Assembly (NCBI GenBank): GCA_965226045.1
Contig: CBDDBU010000022.1
Span: forward strand, 1 to 64,000
Direction of reading: 5' to 3'
Source: CBDDBU01 sp965226045
GTDB taxonomy: Bacteria > Pseudomonadota > Alphaproteobacteria > VGEJ01
DNA: 64,000 bases
The notes below the pieces were generated by a model, which was not told where the DNA came from, did no database searches, and was given only the letters and a program-made list of their open reading frames with translations. A program made the position numbers and the translations under genes. The stretch's first letter is position 1. Each line of letters begins with the position of its first letter. Of this stretch, positions 57,574 through 64,000 are shown in pieces.

Positions 57574-60270
57574 CTACAGGGTCCGCGCGACTTCCTCCAC
57601 CTCGAATGCTTCGATCACATCGCCGGCCTTAAGGTCCTGAAAATTGTCGAACGAAATCCCGCATTCCAAGCCCTCGCGCACCTCGCGCGCGTCTTCCTTG
57701 AAGCGCTTGAGCGCGCTGAGCGTGCCCTCGTGGATCACCACGTTGTCGCGCAGCAGCCGCACCCGTGCGGTCCGTCGCATCATGCCCTCGCTCACACGAG
57801 ACCCCGCGACCCGCCCGACCTTGGAAATTCTGAAAACCTCCAACACCTCGGCATTGCCAAGAAAATGCTCGTTGACCTGGGGCGCGAGCATCCCGCTCAA
57901 GATCGCCCTCAATTCGTCGACAAGCTCGTAGATCACCGAGTAGTGACGGATTTCGGTGCCGCTGCTGCGGGCGAGTTCACGCGCCTGTTTGTTGGGGCGG
58001 ACGTTGAAACCGACGACCAGCGCGCCCGAGGCCCGAGCCAGATCGACGTCCGACTCTCTGATGCCGCCAACACCGCTGTGCAACACGCGCACCGCCACCT
58101 CTTCGTGGGTGAGACCGGCGATCGCGCCCAGGATCGCCTCGAGTGAGCCATGCACATCGGCCTTGATGAGGACCGGAAACTCCTTGGCCTCGCCGTCCTG
58201 GATCTTGGAGAACATCTGCTCAAGCGAGGCGGGCGGCCCGGCGATCCGATTGCTGCGCGCGCGGCGAGTCCGGAACTCGGCCACCTCGCGCGCCCGGCTC
58301 TCGTTCTCCACCACCGCGAACTCGTCGCCCGCGAACGGCAGACCATTGAGGCCCAGCACCTCGACCGGCGTCGACGGCCCGGCCTCATCGACCGGCTTGC
58401 CAAGATGGTCCATCAGCGCCCGCACCCGGCCCGATTCGCCGCCCGCGACGATAATGTCGCCGACCCGCAGAGTGCCACGCTGGACCAGCGCGGTCGCGGT
58501 GATGCCACGCCCCCGATCGACCCGCGATTCGACGATCGCGCCGTGCGCGCTGCCTTGGGGGTTGGCCCGCAGTTCCAATAGCTCCGCCTGCAACAGGATG
58601 ACTTCCTCGAGGCGATCGAGATTGGTCCCTTCGGTGGCCGATATCTCCACGGCCTGTGTATCGCCGCCCATCTGCTCGACCACCACCTGGTGTTGCAACA
58701 GGTCGCGACGCACGCGGTCGGGGTTGGCGTCGGGCAGGTCCATCTTGTTGATGGCGACGATGATCGGCACGCCAGCGGCGCGCGCGTGGTCGATGGCTTC
58801 AATCGTCTGCGGCATGATGCCGTCGTCGGCGGCCACCACCAGCACGACAATATCGGTGACGCCAGCGCCCCGAGCGCGCATGGCGGTGAACGCCGCATGG
58901 CCGGGCGTATCGAGAAACGTGATCGTCTGCCCCGAGGACATGCGCACCTGGTAGGCGCCAATGTGCTGTGTGATGCCGCCGGCCTCTCCCGCCGCCACCG
59001 CGGTCTCACGCAGCGCGTCCAGAAGCGAGGTCTTGCCGTGATCGACGTGGCCCATGACGGTGACCACCGGCGCGCGCGTCAACATCAGGGCCTCGTCATC
59101 GGGCCCACCATCAAGGCCAATCTCGACATCGGCTTCGCTGACCCGGCGGTAGCGATGGCCAAACTCGGCGACCACGAGTTCAGCGGTGTCGGCATCGACC
59201 TCCTGGTTGACCGTCACCATCACGCCGCTGTTCATCAACGACCGGACGACATCGACGCCGCGCTCCGCCATACGGTTGGCGAGTTCCTGAACCGTGATGC
59301 TCTCCGGGATGACGACATCGCGAATGATCTTCTCCGGCGGCCCTACCTCGCCAGCGGCCGCGCGTCTCTCGCGCTCGCGCGCGCGTCGCACGGATGCCAG
59401 GCTGCGAACCCGCTCGTTCTCGTTGAGGGCCTGCGCCATCGTCAGCTTGCCGGCGCGGCGTCGGGGCAGCATCCGCCGTTGCGGCGCCACCCGCTGCTTT
59501 TCGACCGGACGGCCGGGCCGCCGGCGGACCTCCGCATCGTCGGTGGCGCCCTCGGCGGGGGCTTCCTGCAGTCGTAGCGCCGCCTGCTCCTCGGCCTTGC
59601 GACGGGACTCGGCCTCAACGCGCTTGCGTTCCTCTTCTTCCTTGCCGCGCTGGTCGGCCACTTCGCGCTCACGCGCGAATTGCGCCTCCTCCTCGACCCG
59701 GCGCGTGGTCTCGGCTTCGGCGCGATTACGGACCTCCTCGTCGGCCTTGATCGCGCCTTCCAGCGCCCGCGCCCGCGCATCCTTCTCCTCACTCGTGAGG
59801 GTCCGGAGCATGACCCGAACCTTGGCTGGCTCCCCCTCGCCCGCATCAAGCGCGCGCGGCGGCGGGGCGGCCTGGCGCGACGCGACCGGCGCGGCCCGCA
59901 CGGGCACGGCGCTCACGGGCACGGCGCTCACGGGCACGGCGCTCACGGGCGGTGCGCTGTGGGGCGTCCCGGGCGGTGCGCTCTGGGGCGGTGAGCTCTG
60001 GGGCGGTGAGCTCTGGGGCGGTGAGCTCTGGGGCGGTGAGCTCTGGGGTGCGGCGCCTTGGGGCGCTACGCTCTGGGGCGCGGCCGCCCGAGGCACGGCC
60101 CCGCGGGCTACTGTGCGCTTTTTCTTGACCTCGACCTGAACGGTCTTCGAGCGTCCGTGTGAGAAGCTCTGCCGCACCTGGCCCGACCCGACAGTCTTCT
60201 TGACCTCAGCGCGGCGCGGCGTCGCGATGCTCAGCGACTTCGTCTCTCTTGGTGCCTCGGTATCGCTCAT
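57574..60270 (-). CDS. infB: Translation initiation factor IF-2 with tandem-repeat N-terminal domain
   Basis: GTPase that brings initiator tRNA to the ribosome, 898 residues. The G domain holds GHVDHGKTSLLDALR, GITQHIGAY, DTPGHAAF and NKMDLP; IF2 domains follow to the conserved end. The N-terminal region is disordered and carries two coding minisatellites: VSAVP three times and SSPPQ four times, then a charged coiled-coil rich in E/R/A (about 160-240). The IF2 N-terminal module MAQALNENERVRS and the VPESITVQELANRMAERG motif are present. Confidence 0.97.
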   Translation of the reverse strand: MSDTEAPRETKSLSIATPRRAEVKKTVGSGQVRQSFSHGRSKTVQVEVKKKRTVARGAVPRAAAPQSVAPQGAAPQSSPPQSSPPQSSPPQSSPPQSAPPGTPHSAPPVSAVPVSAVPVSAVPVRAAPVASRQAAPPPRALDAGEGEPAKVRVMLRTLTSEEKDARARALEGAIKADEEVRNRAEAETTRRVEEEAQFAREREVADQRGKEEEERKRVEAESRRKAEEQAALRLQEAPAEGATDDAEVRRRPGRPVEKQRVAPQRRMLPRRRAGKLTMAQALNENERVRSLASVRRARERERRAAAGEVGPPEKIIRDVVIPESITVQELANRMAERGVDVVRSLMNSGVMVTVNQEVDADTAELVVAEFGHRYRRVSEADVEIGLDGGPDDEALMLTRAPVVTVMGHVDHGKTSLLDALRETAVAAGEAGGITQHIGAYQVRMSSGQTITFLDTPGHAAFTAMRARGAGVTDIVVLVVAADDGIMPQTIEAIDHARAAGVPIIVAINKMDLPDANPDRVRRDLLQHQVVVEQMGGDTQAVEISATEGTNLDRLEEVILLQAELLELRANPQGSAHGAIVESRVDRGRGITATALVQRGTLRVGDIIVAGGESGRVRALMDHLGKPVDEAGPSTPVEVLGLNGLPFAGDEFAVVENESRAREVAEFRTRRARSNRIAGPPASLEQMFSKIQDGEAKEFPVLIKADVHGSLEAILGAIAGLTHEEVAVRVLHSGVGGIRESDVDLARASGALVVGFNVRPNKQARELARSSGTEIRHYSVIYELVDELRAILSGMLAPQVNEHFLGNAEVLEVFRISKVGRVAGSRVSEGMMRRTARVRLLRDNVVIHEGTLSALKRFKEDAREVREGLECGISFDNFQDLKAGDVIEAFEVEEVARTL
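59900..59944. repeat. 15-bp coding minisatellite, 3 copies (infB, VSAVP)
   Basis: ACGGGCACGGCGCTC repeats three times without change at 59900, 59915 and 59930, with a diverged half copy next to it. Each unit encodes VSAVP on the minus strand, in the disordered N-terminal part of IF-2. Confidence 0.9.
59987..60046. repeat. 15-bp coding minisatellite, 4 copies (infB, SSPPQ)
   Basis: GGCGGTGAGCTCTGG repeats four times exactly (59987, 60002, 60017, 60032), with degenerate copies on both sides. On the minus strand each unit encodes SSPPQ. Confidence 0.92.
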
Positions 60271-60274
60271 ACGT

Positions 60275-60928
60275 TTATTGTCGCGTTGGTTGGGGTTGCG
60301 CTAGCACGCGGCCAGCTGGGGCCGCCGCGTCGCGAAAGGCAGCGAGTTTCGTCGCTTCGACCAAAAAACGTGTCGCCAGACCCCCAGGCGACAGCGCAGC
60401 ATGTACCACATTTTCACCGCCCAGTGCCACGCTCATTTCCGCGACCAGCAGGCATTGGACGTGGGGAATGTCCGGCGCGCGCGCGCCAAGCTTGTCACGA
60501 CCGCCCGGCGCCGCGTCCCCAGCGCCGACCAGAACGGCCGCCTTGCCGGCACGGAGCGCCGATCCGACGCGCTCGAATCCGGTGATAAGTTGGCCAGCCC
60601 GACGGGCAAGACCAAGGCAATTCAGCGCCCGCTGAGCCAAACCGGCCTCGATATCGTCGGCCAGCGTCGGCGCCGCCGTCGCCGCCTGCCGGCTCACCCG
60701 CGCAAACAGGCTCGCGGCGACCGCACGATCAACCGCGGCGCGGGAGGCCGTAAGCCACAGGCCTCGACCCGGCAGGGTGCTCGCGAGATCGGGAACCACC
60801 CGATGATCAGGTGCGATCACAAATCTTAGCAGCTGCTCGGTAGCGGCGACCTCGCGCGTCAGAATGCAGCGCCGCTGTCGGACCCGGCGCCGACTCCCGC
60901 TGGTCGCTTCACTGCGCGCCTTCGACAT
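60275..60928 (-). CDS. RNA-binding protein, YlxR (DUF448) plus L7Ae-like domains
   Basis: A 217-residue RNA-binding protein, a fixed neighbour of nusA and infB. The YlxR domain at about 15-90 has the RRCILTREVAATEQLLRFVIAPD and PGRGLWLTASRAAVDRAV motifs. The second half is L7Ae-like: RALNCLGLARRAGQLITGFERVGSALRAGKAAVLVGAGDAAPGGRDKL. It overlaps nusA by 20 nt and is 4 bp upstream of infB. Confidence 0.9.
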   Translation of the reverse strand: MSKARSEATSGSRRRVRQRRCILTREVAATEQLLRFVIAPDHRVVPDLASTLPGRGLWLTASRAAVDRAVAASLFARVSRQAATAAPTLADDIEAGLAQRALNCLGLARRAGQLITGFERVGSALRAGKAAVLVGAGDAAPGGRDKLGARAPDIPHVQCLLVAEMSVALGGENVVHAALSPGGLATRFLVEATKLAAFRDAAAPAGRVLAQPQPTRQ

Positions 60929-62504
60929 CGCTGGCGCCTTCCCGATCGGTCGCGGCGGCCGCGACTTCCCCCCCGACGATGGGGTCGTCGACGAACCAAT
61001 GCGCCCGCGCCGCCATGATGATCGCGTTCGCCTCCTCGTCGTCGAGGCCGCTGTCGGGCACCAGTTCCAAGAGCTCGTCGCCCGCGAGATCGCCGAGATC
61101 GTCCAGTGTCTTGACGCCCTTTTCGCCGAGCTGAGCCACCAGCCACGGCGTCAGCCCCTCAATCGCGGCGACCTCGTCGGTCACGCCGTGCGCGATCCGC
61201 TCCGCCTCGTAGCGTTGGTTCAGCATTTCGAGGTGGGCGTTGGCGCGCGCGTGCAACTCGTGCGCCACATCTTCGTCGAAGCCCTCGATCTCCGCCAGCT
61301 CCTCGACCGGGATGAACGCCACCACCTCGATGCTCGTGAAGCCCTCGATCACCAGCAGTTGCGCGACCACTTCGTCGACATCGAGAGCGTCCACGAACAA
61401 CTGGGTGCGCTGCCGGAACTCCTCTTGGCGACGCTCCGATTCCTCGGCCTCGGTGAGAATGTCGATGTCCCATCCAGTGAGTTGCGAGGCCAGCCTCACG
61501 TTCTGGCCGCGCCGTCCGATGGCGAGGCTCAGCTGCTCGTCAGGAACCACCACCTCGATCCGCTGGGCGTCCTCGTCGAGGACCACCTTGGTCATCTCGG
61601 CCGGCGCGAGCGCGTTGACGATGAAGGTCGCCGCGTCTGGCGACCAGTTGATAATGTCGATTTTCTCGCCTTGCAGCTCGCTGACCACGGCTTGCACGCG
61701 GCTTCCCCGCATGCCGACGCACGCGCCCACCGGATCGACGCTCGAATCGTTGGACAGGACGCCGATCTTGGCCCGGCTGCCGGGATCGCGCGCGACCGAT
61801 TTGATCTCGACGATGCTGTCGTAGACTTCCGGTACTTCCTGCGCGAACAGCTTGGCCATGAAGTGCGGGTGGGTGCGCGAGAGAAAGATCTGCGGCCCGC
61901 GCAGTTCGCGGCGTACATCGTAGATATAGGCGCGGATGCGATCGCCCTGGCGAAAGGTCTCACGCGGCAACATTTCGTCGCGGCGCACCACCGCCTCGGC
62001 CCGCCCCAGATCGACCGTGACGTTGCCGTATTCGACGCGCTTGACCAGACCGTTGACGATCTCGCCGACGCGGTCCTTGTATTCCTCGTACTGGCGTTCG
62101 CGCTCCGCCTCGCGCACCTTTTGCACGATCACCTGCTTAGCCGTCTGAGCGGCGACCCGACCGAAGTCGATCGGCGGTAAGGGCTCGGCGAGGATGTCGC
62201 CGGTGCGGGCGTCGGGATTGCGCTCACGTGCGTCGTCGACCGATATCTCGGTCGACTCGTTCTCCACCTCGTCGCACACCACGAGGCACCGGAAGACGCG
62301 AATATCGCCGGTCGTCTCGTCGATTTCCGCGCGAATCTCGTTCTCGAAGCCGTATTTGGAGCGCGCCGCCTTCTGGATCGCTTCTTCCATAGCACCCAGA
62401 ACAGTGGCGCGCTCGATCCCCTTCTCGCGCGCCACTGCGTCGGCGACCTGTAGAAGTTCCAGCCTATTGTAACTGGTCGCGCCTTCCACATCCATGCTGG
62501 TCAT
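60909..62504 (-). CDS. nusA: Transcription termination/antitermination factor NusA
   Basis: RNA polymerase-associated factor of 531 residues. The N-terminal domain has LLQVADAVAREKGIERATVLGAMEEAIQKAARSKYG, then an S1 domain (GLVKRVEYGNVTVDLGRAEAVV) and two KH domains (VGACVGMRGSRVQAVVSELQGEKIDII; SLAIGRRGQNVRLASQLTGWDI). The C-terminal acidic repeats (DEVVAQLLVIEGFTSIEVVAFIP and the copy near GLTPWLVAQLGEKGVKTLDDLGDLA) bind RNA polymerase alpha. It is 13 bp downstream of rimP. Confidence 0.97.
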   Translation of the reverse strand: MTSMDVEGATSYNRLELLQVADAVAREKGIERATVLGAMEEAIQKAARSKYGFENEIRAEIDETTGDIRVFRCLVVCDEVENESTEISVDDARERNPDARTGDILAEPLPPIDFGRVAAQTAKQVIVQKVREAERERQYEEYKDRVGEIVNGLVKRVEYGNVTVDLGRAEAVVRRDEMLPRETFRQGDRIRAYIYDVRRELRGPQIFLSRTHPHFMAKLFAQEVPEVYDSIVEIKSVARDPGSRAKIGVLSNDSSVDPVGACVGMRGSRVQAVVSELQGEKIDIINWSPDAATFIVNALAPAEMTKVVLDEDAQRIEVVVPDEQLSLAIGRRGQNVRLASQLTGWDIDILTEAEESERRQEEFRQRTQLFVDALDVDEVVAQLLVIEGFTSIEVVAFIPVEELAEIEGFDEDVAHELHARANAHLEMLNQRYEAERIAHGVTDEVAAIEGLTPWLVAQLGEKGVKTLDDLGDLAGDELLELVPDSGLDDEEANAIIMAARAHWFVDDPIVGGEVAAAATDREGASDVEGAQ

Positions 62505-62517
62505 CGCTTTTTCCCGT

Positions 62518-63078
62518 CTATGACAAACGCTGTTTCAAGCTTGCGGCGAATTCCTCGTCGGTCGGGACGAGCTTGGCCGTCGTGATCGCGGCGAACGGAA
62601 TCTCGTAGTCCTCGCCCTCGACCGCGATTCTCACGCGGTCCTCGACGACACCTCCCAGGATCCCGCGATAGCGTCGCCTGCCGGCGATCAGTTCGGCCGT
62701 CTCAAGCCGCGCCTGCGAGCCCGCGAAACGCTCGAAATCGCTCAACCGGACCAACGGCCGATCGAGGCCCGCCGAGCTCACCTCTAACACATAGGCGTCG
62801 GCGATCGGATCTTCCACGTCAAGCAGCGCCGACAGCGCGTGGCTGACCGCCGCGCAATCGTCCACGCTGACTTCACGGCGGTCGCGGCGCTCGATCATAA
62901 CCTGCAGCCGCGGGCGCGTCTTGCCGCCGAGCGCGATACGAACCAGGTCGAATCCCATGCCCTCGAGCGTCGGCGTGACGATTCGTTCGACTGCGGCGCC
63001 GCCCGACGCCCGAGCCAAGTGCTCATGGCCGGTCGCGTCATCAGTTATGGAGCGCTCCGCTGTGGGGCCTTCAACCAT
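62518..63078 (-). CDS. rimP: Ribosome maturation factor RimP
   Basis: 30S maturation factor of 186 residues. It has VERIVTPTLEGMGFDLVRIALGG, RLQVMIERRDRREVSVDDCAAVSHALSALLDVEDPIADAYVLEVSSAGLDRPL and the C-terminal SH3-like part YRGILGGVVEDRVRI. The ATG at 63078 could be preceded or replaced by later ones, since residues 1-25 are not conserved. It is the first gene of rimP-nusA-ylxR-infB and lies just below a terminator-like hairpin. Confidence 0.94.
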   Translation of the reverse strand: MVEGPTAERSITDDATGHEHLARASGGAAVERIVTPTLEGMGFDLVRIALGGKTRPRLQVMIERRDRREVSVDDCAAVSHALSALLDVEDPIADAYVLEVSSAGLDRPLVRLSDFERFAGSQARLETAELIAGRRRYRGILGGVVEDRVRIAVEGEDYEIPFAAITTAKLVPTDEEFAASLKQRLS

Positions 63079-63100
63079 CGAGCCTTCGAATCATAGCCAC

Positions 63101-63123
63101 AAAAAATGGGCGTTCCGCCCATT
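63101..63123 (-). terminator. Rho-independent terminator (attenuator) between trmB and rimP
   Basis: On the minus strand AATGGGCG (63123-63116) pairs perfectly with CGCCCATT (63112-63105) around a GAA loop, followed by a run of four to six T. It stands after the trmB stop and ends only about 22 nt before the rimP start. Confidence 0.85.
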
Positions 63124-63156
63124 CGTTTCAACCGCCGATGACGGCATCGTCCTATT

Positions 63157-63894
63157 CTACCTTAGGTGACCGACACCGGTGTTCATAGCGTTTTGTTCGC
63201 CCGCCGACCGCACGAATCTGAGATAGACGGGCGCGCGGCCGGCCGCGATCGCCTTGATCTCGTAGCGCGTCGGCGGCCAGTCGGCGGGCCGCTCGCGCCA
63301 ATCGCGGGCGCGTTCGGCGGTCCATCGAAAAGCCGGGTGCGCGAGCAGGTGGGCCAGCGCCCAGCGGCAATATCCGAGATGGTCGGTGGCGACGCGCAAC
63401 TCGGCGCCGGGGCGCAGGACACGCGCGAGCCCGGCCACGCTGGCCGGCTCAAGAAACCGCCGCTTGTGGTGCCGCGTCTTGGGCCACGGATCGGGAAACA
63501 AGAGGAACGCGCGGCCGATGCTCGATGTCAGCATCGCATCGACCATCGATCGGGCATCGTCGACGAACAATCTGATGTTGCCGAGCTCTCCATGCTCGAC
63601 ATGACGGAGCAAGCTCGCCACCCCGTCGATGAACGGCTCGCAACCGAGAAATCCCACCTCGCGATGAGCCCGCGCCTGTTCCGCCAGATGCTCGCCCGCG
63701 CCAAAGCCGATCTCCAGCCAGACCTCGGTCGCGCCAGGCCCGAACAGCGGACGCGGATCGAGGCTGCCGGCGGCAACGCCGTCGAGCGATACCGCGAGCG
63801 GTTCGAGCATAGTTTCGAGCAGCGCATCGCGACCGGCGCGGCGACGCCGTCCTCGCCGACGGCCATAGAGGATGCGGCGCGGCGCCGGTGTCAC
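63157..63894 (-). CDS. trmB: tRNA (guanosine(46)-N7)-methyltransferase
   Basis: SAM-dependent enzyme forming m7G46 in tRNA, 245 residues. The arginine-rich start YGRRRGRRRRAGR, the SAM-binding WLEIGFGAGEHLAEQA, FLGCEPFIDGVASLL, DDAR and the catalytic FPDPWPKTRHHKRRF are present, and PTRYEIKAIAAGRAPVYLRF is the C-terminal family motif. It lies 34 bp after the metK stop on the same strand. Confidence 0.95.
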   Translation of the reverse strand: MTPAPRRILYGRRRGRRRRAGRDALLETMLEPLAVSLDGVAAGSLDPRPLFGPGATEVWLEIGFGAGEHLAEQARAHREVGFLGCEPFIDGVASLLRHVEHGELGNIRLFVDDARSMVDAMLTSSIGRAFLLFPDPWPKTRHHKRRFLEPASVAGLARVLRPGAELRVATDHLGYCRWALAHLLAHPAFRWTAERARDWRERPADWPPTRYEIKAIAAGRAPVYLRFVRSAGEQNAMNTGVGHLR

Positions 63895-63928
63895 GAACGG
63901 CGCCGGTTGGGCGAAAGAGCGGCGCTGG

Positions 63929-64000
63929 TCAGGCGAAGGTGGATCGAAGCTCGTCGACGAGATCGAGCCGCTCCCACGAAAAGCCGCCGTCCGGCTCGGG
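63929..64000 (-). CDS. metK: S-adenosylmethionine synthase MetK, C-terminal end (cut by window edge)
   Basis: The last 23 residues and stop of MetK are visible: PEPDGGFSWERLDLVDELRS, then TFA. DGGFSWE and the following D-x-V-D match the end of alphaproteobacterial MetK. The rest lies outside the window. MetK would make SAM, and trmB downstream uses it. Confidence 0.85.
   Translation of the reverse strand, partial: PEPDGGFSWERLDLVDELRSTFA

Noticed and set aside
59900..60046. CRISPR-like array from regularly spaced repeats in infB
   Set aside because: The repeats are 15 bp with no spacers and encode a pentapeptide in frame; they are a coding minisatellite.

Overview
This is a GC-rich bacterial chromosome segment that reads as an alphaproteobacterium, most likely a Rhodospirillales-like lineage (inference). 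Reasons: Irr-type Fur regulator, MmcB, Usg, a CoaBC next to UbiE/UbiB, two perfect parS sites beside parAB-rsmG-mnmG-mnmE, a CIRCE-controlled groES, and the order metK-trmB-rimP-nusA-ylxR-infB-rbfA-truB-rpsO-pnp. No rRNA, tRNA or CRISPR array was seen.

Layout. 0-6 kb, minus strand: parB, parA, rsmG, mnmG, mnmE and a thioredoxin-like 2Fe-2S protein, with two parS sites inside the rsmG coding sequence. 6.0-7.5 kb: an IS256-family element with an exact 8-bp target duplication and a frameshifted transposase. 7.5-10 kb: a DUF255 thioredoxin-domain protein and an Ogt-type methyltransferase. 10-12.6 kb is a scar: a palindromic repeat, a response regulator fused to broken DegP/HtrA pieces, then an intact IS1182-family element whose end lies on the groES stop codon; groEL is absent here. 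12.6-13.5 kb: groES with a CIRCE operator, and divergent usg. 13.5-22 kb: metabolic and transport genes (SDR, a TPP-dependent E1 alpha/beta pair, acetamidase/formamidase, a family 5 solute-binding protein, nucleoside hydrolase, amidase, MmcB). 22-25.2 kb: hldE-hldD and a metallophosphatase. 25.4-30.1 kb: ABC exporter, frameshifted cobD/cbiB, Sco-like protein, YcgN, DapA-like aldolase.

30-45 kb: PBP1A, then the replication block gyrB-recF-dnaN-dnaA, rpsT, mutM, then plus-strand ubiE, ubiB, coaBC, a frameshifted Rrf2 regulator and moeB. 45.9-47.2 kb: an IS481-family element sitting between the arms of a C/G palindrome. 47-53.5 kb: a 2-hydroxyacid dehydrogenase, an SH3 protein, then the most interesting set: Irr, an ICE-like site and promoter, rubrerythrin, a GlpC/HdrD-like iron-sulfur protein and DUF3501, followed by a nitronate monooxygenase. 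53.5 kb to the end: the translation and RNA-metabolism operon on the minus strand, cut inside metK by the window edge.

How the genes work together. ParABS and the dnaA-dnaN-recF-gyrB block show the window lies in the origin-proximal part of the chromosome, although the two blocks are 35 kb apart. Apparent single-base length errors occur in parA (5' end), the IS256 and IS481 transposases, cobD and the Rrf2 gene. These may be true decay or consensus errors in the assembly, and each is flagged.
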